Origin: Oscillospiraceae bacterium
GTDB lineage: Bacteria; Bacillota; Clostridia; Oscillospirales; Oscillospiraceae
DNA: 41,699 bases
Assembly (NCBI GenBank): GCA_015067945.1
Contig: SVLM01000017.1
Span: 1 to 41,699 of the forward strand
Direction: 5' to 3'
In this document: piece after piece, positions 1-7,136 of the stretch
How the letters are laid out: the number at the start of each line of letters is the position of its first letter
Position numbering within the stretch: position 1 is the stretch's first letter
Translations under genes and position numbers: made by a program
Notes under the pieces: generated by a model
Seen by the model: only the letters and a program-made list of their open reading frames with translations
Database searches by the model: none
Told to the model about the DNA's origin: nothing

Positions 1-96
1 TAAGGGGCGGCCCGAGAAAGGAATGCGGTCGGCAAACCATTCGGGGCCCCTTTAGGGGCAATCGTCTGTAAAATGCCCTTCTAGGGCTTAATCAAG

Positions 97-119
97 CCTC
101 CGGCTTAGCCGGAGGTTTT
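97..119 (+). terminator. Hairpin terminator at left edge
   Basis: An 8-bp perfect stem CCTCCGGC/GCCGGAGG with a TTA loop is followed by TTTT on the plus strand. It sits directly after the stop of the leftward carboxypeptidase gene, so it could also act, less efficiently, on the minus strand. The preceding 96 bases contain two smaller hairpins (about 47-60 and 75-87) and no coding sequence that I can support. Confidence 0.6.
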
Positions 120-121
120 GA

Positions 122-1057
122 CTATTTGGTCAGTGCGGCAATGTATGCCTCCAGGGTCTGGCCGGATTCGTGCAGCTCCTTGGCTACATCCTTGCCCACA
201 TATCGGTAGTGCCAGGGTTCATAGATGATACCGGTTTCGTCGGTTTTGTCCTTCGGATATCGGAGGATAAAGCCGTATTTCCAGCAGTTTTCCATGAGCC
301 ATTGCTGGGCAGGGAGCTCGGCTTGGTCTTCGGTTAAGCTCCAGGAACGGGTGTCAATAATGTCCACAGCCAGACCAAGCTGATGCTCGCTGGTGCCGGG
401 GACGGCCACAACAGTGCCGGCCAACCGCACGGCTTCTTCCTGGTCGTAGCCTTGGTTTAAGTAGAAATTGATCTTCTTTTGGAACAAACCTTGCTGATAT
501 TCATGGGTGCGGTAAGAGGAAAGGACGCAAACCTTGGGGCATTCCTTGTTGCAATCGGAGATCATTTGCACCAGAGAATCATAGCAGCTGCGGTCAACCT
601 GCTGTCCCTCAATGCTGATATTGGTGCTCAGCTTCACCAAATCCGGGGTGTAGCCCGAAGGGACGCTGTACCAGGGGTTCACAAGCAGAATCGGCACACC
701 GGCAGAGGAGAAGAAGTGTTCCACACCGTCGATTACCACCATGCCGCGGGACATGGTACCGTCCTCCCGGAAGTAATATAAAGTATCGCCAATGGCCTGC
801 CAGCCGGTTAACATAACGCCACTTTCGTCATAGTAATAGCGGTCGTCGCCTTCGTCGTACCAACCAATGCGAAGCTCTGTTGTAGGCGGCACAGAGGGCT
901 CGGAGGGTTCTGTGGGTACGGTGTGGACGGTGGTAGCCTCAGTGGACGGGGAAGTATCCGGAGGATTTGTTTCGGCAGGGGTGCCGGGCAGAATCTGGCA
1001 GCCGCTCAAAAGCAGTGCCATCACAAGACACAGCAAAATCCATGTTCGATACATCAT
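122..1057 (-). CDS. VanY-type D-alanyl-D-alanine carboxypeptidase lipoprotein
   Basis: Predicted zinc D,D-carboxypeptidase of the VanY/peptidase M15B family that trims the terminal D-Ala of peptidoglycan stem peptides outside the membrane. The start chosen is the ATG at 1057 (MMYRTW), 5 bases after an AAGGAGGA site; a longer reading has no ribosome site. Residues 1-20 form a lipoprotein signal ending in LLSGC. A Thr/Pro/Ser-rich linker follows, then two choline/glucan-binding-like repeats (GWYDEGDDRYYYDESG, GWQAIGDTLYYFREDG), which probably contact the cell wall. The C-terminal half carries the family signatures SSYRT, GTSEHQLGLAVDI (SxHxxGxAxD zinc site) and EPWHYRYVG with the last zinc His. 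All catalytic motifs are intact. It is divergent from the cysteine desulfidase gene. It may be housekeeping wall remodelling; there is no vanHAX-type resistance gene nearby. Confidence 0.9.
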   Translation of the reverse strand: MMYRTWILLCLVMALLLSGCQILPGTPAETNPPDTSPSTEATTVHTVPTEPSEPSVPPTTELRIGWYDEGDDRYYYDESGVMLTGWQAIGDTLYYFREDGTMSRGMVVIDGVEHFFSSAGVPILLVNPWYSVPSGYTPDLVKLSTNISIEGQQVDRSCYDSLVQMISDCNKECPKVCVLSSYRTHEYQQGLFQKKINFYLNQGYDQEEAVRLAGTVVAVPGTSEHQLGLAVDIIDTRSWSLTEDQAELPAQQWLMENCWKYGFILRYPKDKTDETGIIYEPWHYRYVGKDVAKELHESGQTLEAYIAALTK

Positions 1058-1088
1058 AGGGGTCCTCCTTGCTGTCGCATTTTCGTAT

Positions 1089-1117
1089 ATTTTAGCACAG
1101 GCCGTCGGAGATTGCAA
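1089..1117 (-). promoter_or_regulatory. Sigma-70-type promoter of the VanY-like gene
   Basis: Read on the minus strand: -35 TTGCAA (1112-1117), 17-base spacer, -10 TAAAAT (1089-1094). It lies about 30 bases upstream of the start codon and is back to back with the promoter of the divergent gene. Confidence 0.7.
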
Positions 1118-1133
1118 GAAAAGCGGTTTTTTG

Positions 1134-1162
1134 TTTACAATTTCTTTTTAGGATGCTATAAT
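1134..1162 (+). promoter_or_regulatory. Sigma-70-type promoter of the cysteine desulfidase gene
   Basis: -35 TTTACA (1134-1139), 17-base spacer, perfect -10 TATAAT (1157-1162). The GTG start at 1193 leaves a leader of only about 24 bases. Confidence 0.8.
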
Positions 1163-1192
1163 GATGCCAGTATTTGCAAGGAGCGTTGCCCA

Positions 1193-2470
1193 GTGAAAAA
1201 GACAGACAAGATCTATCAGCAATACTTAGATATCCTCCGGGAGGAGCTGCGGCCTGCCATGGGCTGCACAGAGCCCATTGCCTTGGCTTACGCCGGTGCA
1301 AAAGCCCGGCAGCTGCTGGGGGCGTTGCCCGAAAGGGTGGAGGTTTATGTCAGCGGCAATATCATAAAAAATGTAAAAAGCGTTATTGTGCCCAATACCG
1401 GCGGTTTAAGCGGCATTGGCAGTGCGGTCTGTGCCGGTATTGTTGCCGGTGATGCGGACAAGCAGCTGGAGGTCATCAGCCGTGTGACCGATGAGCAGCG
1501 GCAGGCACTGAAGGTTTTTCTGTCCACTGCATCGGTTACCATCGCACCGTCGGATTCGGAACTGATTTTCGACATTGATCTGATTCTGCACAGGGGAGAG
1601 GATCGTGTTCGGTTGAGGATCGTCAATCACCACACCAATTTGGTGTATATGGAGCGAAACGGCGAGGTTTTGCTGGATCTTCCGGTGGCGGAATCTTCCG
1701 AGGATCACCTGACGGACAAATCCTGCCTGAGCATTGAAAAAATCGTGGAATTTGCGGACTGTCTGGATGTGGAGGATGTCCGGGAATTGGTTGGCAATCA
1801 GATCGCCTGCAATATGGCCATTGCCCGGGAGGGCATCCGGGGTAACTGGGGAGCCAATGTTGGCAGCGTGATTTTGACCCGGCAGGGTGATTTGCTTGCT
1901 AAGCAGGCCGCAGCCTATGCTGCAGCCGGCAGCGATGCCCGCATGAGCGGCTGCGAAATGCCGGTGATCATCATTTCCGGCAGCGGAAATCAGGGTATTA
2001 CCGCCAGCGTTCCTGTGGCGGTCTATGCAGAAGCCATGGGGGTTACCGAGGAAGAATTGCTCCGGGCGGTGACGCTGAGCGATCTGGTCACCATCCATCA
2101 AAAGACCGGCATCGGCCGGCTGTCTGCCTATTGCGGTGCCATCAGTGCCGGCTGCGGAGCAGGTGCAGGCATCGCTTACCTGAAGGGCGGTAAGCTGGAT
2201 GCAGTGGCACATACGGTGGTGAACGCCATTGCCATTTTGTCCGGTACGATTTGTGACGGTGCGAAGCCGTCCTGTGCGGCAAAAATCGCAGCGGCGGTGG
2301 ATGCAGGCATTTTGGGCTGTGATATGTATGCCGAAAACCAGCAGTTCTGGGGCGGTGACGGTATCGTTACCAAGGGCGTGGACAATACGGTGAATAATGT
2401 GGGCCGGCTGGCCCGGGAAGGCATGCGGGAAACGGATAAAACCATTCTGAAAATCATGCTGGATGAATAA
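1193..2470 (+). CDS. cyuA: L-cysteine desulfidase / serine dehydratase-alpha-like (UPF0597)
   Basis: Member of the CyuA/YhaM (UPF0597, CdsB-like) family, which uses an iron-sulfur cluster to release sulfide, pyruvate and ammonia from L-cysteine; the fold resembles the alpha subunit of iron-sulfur L-serine dehydratase. The start chosen is GTG at 1193, after GCAAGGAG; an in-frame extension back to 923 lacks a ribosome site and overlaps the divergent gene. The protein is 425 residues, the normal family length. Conserved Cys-containing segments are visible: MGCTEPIALAYA near the N terminus, MSGCEMPVIIISGSGNQG in the middle, and SAYCGAISAGCGAGAG and ILSGTICDGAKPSC towards the C terminus. The gene is monocistronic, with its own promoter and a perfect terminator. 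Cytoplasmic. A serine rather than cysteine substrate cannot be excluded from sequence. Confidence 0.85.
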   Translation: MKKTDKIYQQYLDILREELRPAMGCTEPIALAYAGAKARQLLGALPERVEVYVSGNIIKNVKSVIVPNTGGLSGIGSAVCAGIVAGDADKQLEVISRVTDEQRQALKVFLSTASVTIAPSDSELIFDIDLILHRGEDRVRLRIVNHHTNLVYMERNGEVLLDLPVAESSEDHLTDKSCLSIEKIVEFADCLDVEDVRELVGNQIACNMAIAREGIRGNWGANVGSVILTRQGDLLAKQAAAYAAAGSDARMSGCEMPVIIISGSGNQGITASVPVAVYAEAMGVTEEELLRAVTLSDLVTIHQKTGIGRLSAYCGAISAGCGAGAGIAYLKGGKLDAVAHTVVNAIAILSGTICDGAKPSCAAKIAAAVDAGILGCDMYAENQQFWGGDGIVTKGVDNTVNNVGRLAREGMRETDKTILKIMLDE

Positions 2471-2474
2471 AATG

Positions 2475-2506
2475 AAAAGTGTGCTGCGAAAGCAGCACAC
2501 TTTTTG
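2475..2506 (+). terminator. Rho-independent terminator after cyuA
   Basis: Perfect 11-bp stem AAGTGTGCTGC / GCAGCACACTT with a GAAA tetraloop, followed by a T-run. It separates cyuA from the lipoprotein operon downstream. Confidence 0.9.
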
Positions 2507-2568
2507 CGTATAAAATCCAGAAAATAAGGGCATACTGACAGCGAACAAAAAGCATATGGAGGAAAAAT

Positions 2569-3207
2569 ATGAAAGTATTTGCTTTGTTCCTGACCTGCGT
2601 AATGTTGTTGGGTATGCTTGCCGGCTGCCGCAGCAATGTTCCCCAGGAAACCGATGGTCATATCGTGCCTACCGATGATTCTACGGGTGCCACTCTGATG
2701 ACCGAGCTGACTGTTCCGACCATGCCCGTGGGCATGGCGGAAAGTGACAGTGCCAAGATTCTGCAGAAAATTTGGGATCAATATCCCGAAAATGAGCGTT
2801 TCGCCGTTTATGGCGGTGCGGTGGAGCAGTCGGTGGCGGATGCCCCCGGCGATCTGGATATGTCCATGACCGAGGAGCTGACGACCCGGTATCTGCTGCC
2901 GGAGGATCAGCTGCAAATGGTGGAGGAAGGTGCATCCTTGGTGCATCTGATGAACAACAACATCTTCACCGCGGCGGTGTTCCGGGTCAAAGAAAATCCC
3001 GAAAATCTGGCCAAAAGCTGGCGTAGCAGCATCATGTCTACACGCTGGATCTGCGGGCAGCCGGATCGCTTGATCATGGCCCGGCCCATGGAGGGGTATC
3101 TTCTGATGGCCTTTGGCAGTCAGGATGCCATGTCTGCGTTCAAAAACCACCTGACTGCGGCATTTCCGGCGGCACACATTGTGTATGAAGAAGCCATTGT
3201 AGCATAA
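2569..3207 (+). CDS. DUF4358-type lipoprotein
   Basis: A 212-residue exported lipoprotein: a hydrophobic N terminus ends in the lipobox LAGC (Cys20), followed by a Thr/Asp-rich linker and a compact domain of about 140 residues containing AKILQKIWDQYP near the start. Length, layout and genomic position fit DUF4358 proteins, which in Firmicutes often precede an MBOAT acyltransferase and a DHHW protein, as here. The biochemical role of this family is not established; association with extracellular polymer acylation is inferred from the neighbours. The start ATG follows GGAGGAAAAAT, a good ribosome site. I saw no convincing promoter in the 60 bases between the cyuA terminator and this gene. Confidence 0.75.
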   Translation: MKVFALFLTCVMLLGMLAGCRSNVPQETDGHIVPTDDSTGATLMTELTVPTMPVGMAESDSAKILQKIWDQYPENERFAVYGGAVEQSVADAPGDLDMSMTEELTTRYLLPEDQLQMVEEGASLVHLMNNNIFTAAVFRVKENPENLAKSWRSSIMSTRWICGQPDRLIMARPMEGYLLMAFGSQDAMSAFKNHLTAAFPAAHIVYEEAIVA

Positions 3208-3210
3208 GCT

Positions 3211-3240
3211 TTCAGGGCGGCAGGCTTACCTGCTGCCCTG
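3211..3240 (+). other. Intercistronic hairpin between DUF4358 and MBOAT genes
   Basis: An 11-bp imperfect stem CAGGGCGGCAG / CTGCTGCCCTG (one G-U pair in RNA) without a T-run. It may attenuate or stabilise the operon message rather than terminate it. It ends 27 bases before the MBOAT start. Confidence 0.4.
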
Positions 3241-3267
3241 GTTTCCATATTGACGGGAGGAGATTCC

Positions 3268-4653
3268 ATGCTGTTTTCCGGCATTCCTTTTTTGTATTAT
3301 TTTTTGCCTTGCGTGTTAATTTTGTATTTTTTAATACCCAAAAATTTAAAAAACGGCTTTTTGCTGCTGAGCAGCCTGGTGTTTTATGCCTGGGGTGAGC
3401 CGCGGTATGTGATTCTGATGGTGGCGGCCATCCTGCTCTTTTACGGCTTCGGCCTTGCTATCGGTGCAAGCACCAAAACCTGGCTGCGGAAGCTGTGGCT
3501 GACCGGGGCTGTCGTCACCGGCTGCGTAATGCTGGGCGTATTCAAGTACGCGGATTTTGCACTGGATAACTGGAATCGACTCACCGGCATGAGTGTTCCG
3601 CTTTTGCGGCTGGCACTGCCCATCGGCATCAGCTTTTACACATTTCAATGCATCAGCTACGCGGTGGATGTGTACCGCAAGGATGTCCGCCCACAGCGAA
3701 ATCTGATCCATTTTGGAACCTATGTTGCTCTGTTCCCTCAGCTGATCGCCGGGCCCATCGTCCGCTATGTGGATGTGGCAGCGGAATTGAATGACCGGCA
3801 GATGAAGTGGGAGAATGTTGCCCGGGGCTTGGGGCTGTTTTTGCTGGGTTTGGGTAAGAAGGTGCTGCTTGCCAATCCCTTGGGCGAGCTGACGTCGGTG
3901 TTTCGGCAGACCGGGGAGCAGAGCGTGCTTTTTTACTGGCTGTACGCGGTGGCGTTTATGCTGCACATCTACTTTGATTTTGCCGGATACAGCGAAATGG
4001 CCATTGGATTGGGCCGGATTTTCGGCTTCCGGTTTCCGAGGAATTTTGACTATCCCTATATCTCCCGGAGCATCACCGAATTCTGGCGGCGGTGGCATAT
4101 GACCCTGGGTGGTTGGTTCCGGGATTATGTATATATTCCCTTGGGCGGTAACCGGGTCGGCAAGGTCAAATGGCTGCGAAATATCCTGGCAGTGTGGCTG
4201 CTGACCGGACTTTGGCATGGTGCCGCGTGGAATTTTGTAGTTTGGGGTCTGCTGTTTGCAGCCTGCCTGCTGATTGAGAAATGGCTGCCGGTGCAGAAGC
4301 TGCCGGATTTTGTGCGGCACATTTATGTTTTGCTGATTGTGTGCATCAGCTTTGTGATTTTCAATGCCCGGGATTTGTCCCAGGCAGGGCAGGACATTGC
4401 CGGTATGTTCGGCGGTTTGGGTCTTCCGTTGATCAGCACCCCGGCGGTGTATTATCTCCGCAGCTATGGGATTTTGCTGCTGGTCGGCATTGTGGGTGCC
4501 ACGCCGCTGCCCTATAAGCTCTTCCACCGATGTGCAAATCGGTGGCCGGTGTTGGGATGGCTCCTGCCGGTGGGGGCGTTGATGCTATTGTTGGTGTCCA
4601 CGGCATATTTGGTGGATGGGTCCTTTAACCCGTTTCTGTATTTCCGGTTTTAG
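3268..4653 (+). CDS. MBOAT family membrane O-acyltransferase (AlgI/DltB-like)
   Basis: Polytopic membrane-bound O-acyltransferase that is expected to pass acyl groups, usually acetyl, across the membrane to an exported carbohydrate or teichoic polymer. The start chosen is ATG at 3268, preceded by GGGAGGAGATTCC; an upstream TTG in frame is less likely. The protein is 461 residues with about ten hydrophobic segments. The signature region is present: FWRRWHMTLGGWFRDYVYIPLGGNR around residues 275-297 and LLTGLWHGAAWNF around 311-323, which contains the family's catalytic His. It lies 60 bases after the DUF4358 gene and 8 bases before the DHHW gene, which matches AlgI-AlgJ/X type partner arrangements. 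The polymer acceptor cannot be told from sequence. Confidence 0.92.
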   Translation: MLFSGIPFLYYFLPCVLILYFLIPKNLKNGFLLLSSLVFYAWGEPRYVILMVAAILLFYGFGLAIGASTKTWLRKLWLTGAVVTGCVMLGVFKYADFALDNWNRLTGMSVPLLRLALPIGISFYTFQCISYAVDVYRKDVRPQRNLIHFGTYVALFPQLIAGPIVRYVDVAAELNDRQMKWENVARGLGLFLLGLGKKVLLANPLGELTSVFRQTGEQSVLFYWLYAVAFMLHIYFDFAGYSEMAIGLGRIFGFRFPRNFDYPYISRSITEFWRRWHMTLGGWFRDYVYIPLGGNRVGKVKWLRNILAVWLLTGLWHGAAWNFVVWGLLFAACLLIEKWLPVQKLPDFVRHIYVLLIVCISFVIFNARDLSQAGQDIAGMFGGLGLPLISTPAVYYLRSYGILLLVGIVGATPLPYKLFHRCANRWPVLGWLLPVGALMLLLVSTAYLVDGSFNPFLYFRF

Positions 4654-4661
4654 GAGGCACT

Positions 4662-5756
4662 ATGGAAAAAGTAACTTGGAAATATGGCATGGCTGCCGTG
4701 CTGACGGTGTGGCTGGTTTTGGTTCTGGCGGCATGGCTGCACGAACCCAACGCGATTTCCCTGCAGGAACGAAGACCCTTGGCACAGTTTCCGGAAATCA
4801 CCGCGGAAAATTTGCAAAACGGGCGGTTCATGGAGGATTTTGAAAGCTATACTCTGGACCAGTTTCCGGCAAGATCTCTCTTTCGGCAGATCAAGGCATT
4901 GACCCACTACTATGTACTGGGACAGCGGGACAACAACGGCATTTACCTGACCCAGGGGCAGGCGGCAAAGCTGGAATATCCGCTGAAAGAGGATGCAGTT
5001 TTCAGAGCCAGACGGCTCTTTGAACAGATTCGGCAGAAGCATTTGCAGGACTCTCGGGTGTTTGTGTCGGTGGTGCCGGATAAGGGCTATTATCTGGCGG
5101 AGGAAAACGGTTATCTTGCCATGGATTATGACCGGTTATTTGAAATCATGTCCGGCATGGAGGGGGCAGTATATGTGCCATTGACGGACTGCCTGACGGG
5201 TACGGATTATTACCGGACAGACACCCACTGGCGGCAGGAAAGGCTTTTTGCTGCGTCTGAAAGACTCTGTAATTCTATGAATATTCCTGCACCAAATCAA
5301 GGGGAATATCGCCCCACAGCGGCGACAGAGCCGTTCTACGGGGTCTATTACGGTCAGGCGGCACTGCCCATGGAGCCGGATGTGCTGTACACGCTGGAAA
5401 GCGATATTTTGGAGCAATGCACGGTCTATAATTACGAAACAAACACCACGCTGGGCATCTATGACCGGAGTAAACTAACCGGCAGTGATCTTTATGAGGT
5501 GTTTCTTTCCGGGTCGGTATCACTGCTGAGAATCGATAATCCCAACGCGCAAACCGATCGGGAATTGATTCTATTCCGGGATTCCTTCGGCAGTGCCATT
5601 GCACCGCTGTTGGTGCAGGGGTATCGGAGTATTACCCTTGTGGATATCCGGTATCTGTCCTCGGCAATGCTGGATCGGTTCATCGATTTTTACGGCCAGG
5701 ATGTACTGTTTTTGTACAGTACCATTGTGCTGAATAACAGCGAAACATTGAGATAG
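4662..5756 (+). CDS. DHHW family protein, AlgJ/AlgX-like acyltransferase partner
   Basis: A 364-residue protein anchored by one N-terminal membrane segment (residues 9-25) with an extracytoplasmic SGNH-hydrolase-like domain. It keeps the DHHW-type signature as TDTHW (Asp187, His189, Trp190) and a candidate nucleophile Ser308 in LFRDSFGSA, the catalytic set known from AlgX/AlgJ-type O-acetyltransferases. It most likely takes the acetyl group from the MBOAT protein encoded just upstream and places it on a surface polymer. The start follows AGGAGGCACT. The gene ends 4 bases before a small inverted-repeat element and converges with nagA. Confidence 0.85.
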   Translation: MEKVTWKYGMAAVLTVWLVLVLAAWLHEPNAISLQERRPLAQFPEITAENLQNGRFMEDFESYTLDQFPARSLFRQIKALTHYYVLGQRDNNGIYLTQGQAAKLEYPLKEDAVFRARRLFEQIRQKHLQDSRVFVSVVPDKGYYLAEENGYLAMDYDRLFEIMSGMEGAVYVPLTDCLTGTDYYRTDTHWRQERLFAASERLCNSMNIPAPNQGEYRPTAATEPFYGVYYGQAALPMEPDVLYTLESDILEQCTVYNYETNTTLGIYDRSKLTGSDLYEVFLSGSVSLLRIDNPNAQTDRELILFRDSFGSAIAPLLVQGYRSITLVDIRYLSSAMLDRFIDFYGQDVLFLYSTIVLNNSETLR

Positions 5757-5759
5757 CAA

Positions 5760-5854
5760 TGTCATTCCGAGCCAGTGCACACACTGGTGTGGGAATCCCC
5801 CGGATCGAGGGAGATTGCCACACCAGTGACATCGGTCACTGGTTCGCAATGACA
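5760..5854. repeat. Small inverted-repeat element, copy 1 (MITE-like)
   Basis: A 95-base non-coding element. Its ends are imperfect inverted repeats (TGTCATTCCGAGCC at the left; the right end reads TGTCATTGCGAACC on the other strand). Inside are two hairpins: CCAGTG/CACTGG with a 4-base loop, and CCAGTGAC/GTCACTGG with an ATCG loop. A second copy with compensatory stem changes lies at 7040-7131. It sits between two convergent genes and encodes no transposase, so it would have to be moved in trans if mobile. Confidence 0.85.
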
Positions 5855-5855
5855 C

Positions 5856-5890
5856 AAAAAAGGACGGATCAACGGATCCGTCCTTTTGTT
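5856..5890. terminator. Bidirectional terminator between DHHW gene and nagA
   Basis: A 13-bp stem AAAAGGACGGATC / GATCCGTCCTTTT around an AACG loop, with A-rich and T-rich flanks, so it can serve the rightward acylation operon and the leftward amino-sugar operon. Confidence 0.85.
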
Positions 5891-7018
5891 TTAGATTTCC
5901 TTGCCGCTCATGAATACACGTTTGCCGGTGTAGTCGCTGCGGCAGATGATGAAGTCGGCATACTTGCCGGTGGTGATGGAACCAACCTTATCCTGCACGC
6001 CCAAAGCACAAGCAGGGTTGATGGTGGAAGCACGAACTGCGTCGGCCTCGGGAATGCCAAAGAGAATGGCGTTTCTCATGCAGTCGAACAGATTGGTGGC
6101 AGATCCGGCCAAGGTGCCGTCGGCCAGCTTGGCAACACCGCCGGCCAGGAACACAGGCTGACCGCCCAGTTCATACTCACCGTCGGGCATGCCACAGCAA
6201 CGCAGAGCATCGCTGACCAAAATCATCCGGTGACCGCCGAACATGGCAAATGCCAGCCGGACGGAGGCGGGGTGGATGTGCATGCCGTCGCAGATCAGCT
6301 CAGCACGGACGTGGGGATTTTCCACAGCTGCAGGAATGACACCGGGATTCCGGTGATGAACACCGGGCATGGCGTTGTACAGATGGGTCAGATGGGTAGC
6401 ACCACGGGCGAAGGCAGCCTTGGCGTGGGCGTAATCGGAATCGGTGTGGGCAACGGAAACGGTACACAGCTTGCTGGCCTTTTCCACAAACTCCTCTGCA
6501 CCGGGCAGCTCGGGAGCAACGTCAACGATCCGAACCAGACCGCCGCAACCCTCATAAAGCGCCTTAAAGCCTTCAAAATCGGGATTTTTCAGGTAAGCAC
6601 CGTTCTGTGCACCCTTCTTCTTTTCGGAAAAATAGGGGCCTTCCATCTGAATGCCCATGAGCCGGGAGTGACCCTCGGGTGCCGCCTCTACCAGCTGACG
6701 GGCGGTGGCGAAGGCCTTTTCCAGCACATCATAGGGCAGGGTCATGGAAGCGGGAGCAAAGGAGGTGATACCGCTTTTTGCCAAATATTTGGCCATCTTC
6801 TTCAGACCCTCGTAATCGCCATCGGAAAAATCCGCACCGGAATTGCCGTGGTTGTGGACATCGATCAGGCCGGGGATTACGGTTGCACCCTGCAGATCAA
6901 TGGCATCCTCCGGAACAGTATCCGGCAAAACCTGACCGAAAAGACCGTTCTTCACCTCGAAAGCACCCAGGTGAAACTGATGGTCAGAGCAAAAAATTCT
7001 CGCGTTTTTATAAAACAT
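5891..7018 (-). CDS. nagA: N-acetylglucosamine-6-phosphate deacetylase
   Basis: Amidohydrolase that converts GlcNAc-6-phosphate to glucosamine-6-phosphate and acetate in the cytoplasm. The start chosen is ATG at 7018 (MFYKNA), with AAGGAG six bases before; the in-frame ATG at 7033 would overlap that site. The 375 residues match the usual family length. Metal and substrate motifs are all visible: IDVHNHG (His55, His57), GIQMEGPY (Glu126), VSVAHTD (His191), LTHLYNAMPG (His212), and the catalytic Asp270 in LVSDAL. It is the last gene of the nahK - ROK kinase - nagA operon, separated from the kinase by 118 bases that hold repeat copy 2. No nagB deaminase is in the window, so the product must be used by an enzyme encoded elsewhere. 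Confidence 0.95.
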   Translation of the reverse strand: MFYKNARIFCSDHQFHLGAFEVKNGLFGQVLPDTVPEDAIDLQGATVIPGLIDVHNHGNSGADFSDGDYEGLKKMAKYLAKSGITSFAPASMTLPYDVLEKAFATARQLVEAAPEGHSRLMGIQMEGPYFSEKKKGAQNGAYLKNPDFEGFKALYEGCGGLVRIVDVAPELPGAEEFVEKASKLCTVSVAHTDSDYAHAKAAFARGATHLTHLYNAMPGVHHRNPGVIPAAVENPHVRAELICDGMHIHPASVRLAFAMFGGHRMILVSDALRCCGMPDGEYELGGQPVFLAGGVAKLADGTLAGSATNLFDCMRNAILFGIPEADAVRASTINPACALGVQDKVGSITTGKYADFIICRSDYTGKRVFMSGKEI

Positions 7019-7039
7019 AATGTTCTCCTTCATAACCGG

Positions 7040-7131
7040 GTCATTCCGAGCCAGTGCACACTGGCGTGGGAATCCCCTCCGTCGAGAGAGATTGCCACAC
7101 CGGCGACTGCGGTCGCCGGTTCGCAATGACA
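7040..7131. repeat. Small inverted-repeat element, copy 2 (MITE-like), inside an operon
   Basis: A second copy of the element at 5760-5854, with the same ends and hairpin layout. Its second stem reads CCGGCGAC/GTCGCCGG where copy 1 has CCAGTGAC/GTCACTGG, so two base pairs changed on both sides and pairing is kept. It fills the gap between the kinase stop and the nagA ribosome site, so the operon message carries it as a structured spacer. Confidence 0.85.
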
Positions 7132-7136
7132 GATTG

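Noticed and set aside
1..96. Tail of a gene or a tRNA at the left edge.
   Set aside because: Only short GC-rich hairpins are visible; no frame or cloverleaf could be supported.
923..1192. N-terminal extension of the cyuA reading frame back to 923.
   Set aside because: It would cover the divergent VanY gene start and both promoters; the GTG at 1193 has a proper ribosome site and gives the normal family length.
5759..7129. Long plus-strand open frame of 456 codons opposite nagA.
   Set aside because: It is an antisense shadow: the minus strand encodes a full NagA with all metal ligands. The frame also begins and ends inside repeat copies.
5760..7131. The two repeat copies as the start of a CRISPR array or as IS ends flanking nagA.
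   Set aside because: Copies are 1.2 kb apart with a normal gene between, the repeats are internally structured rather than spacer-separated, and no transposase or cas gene is present.
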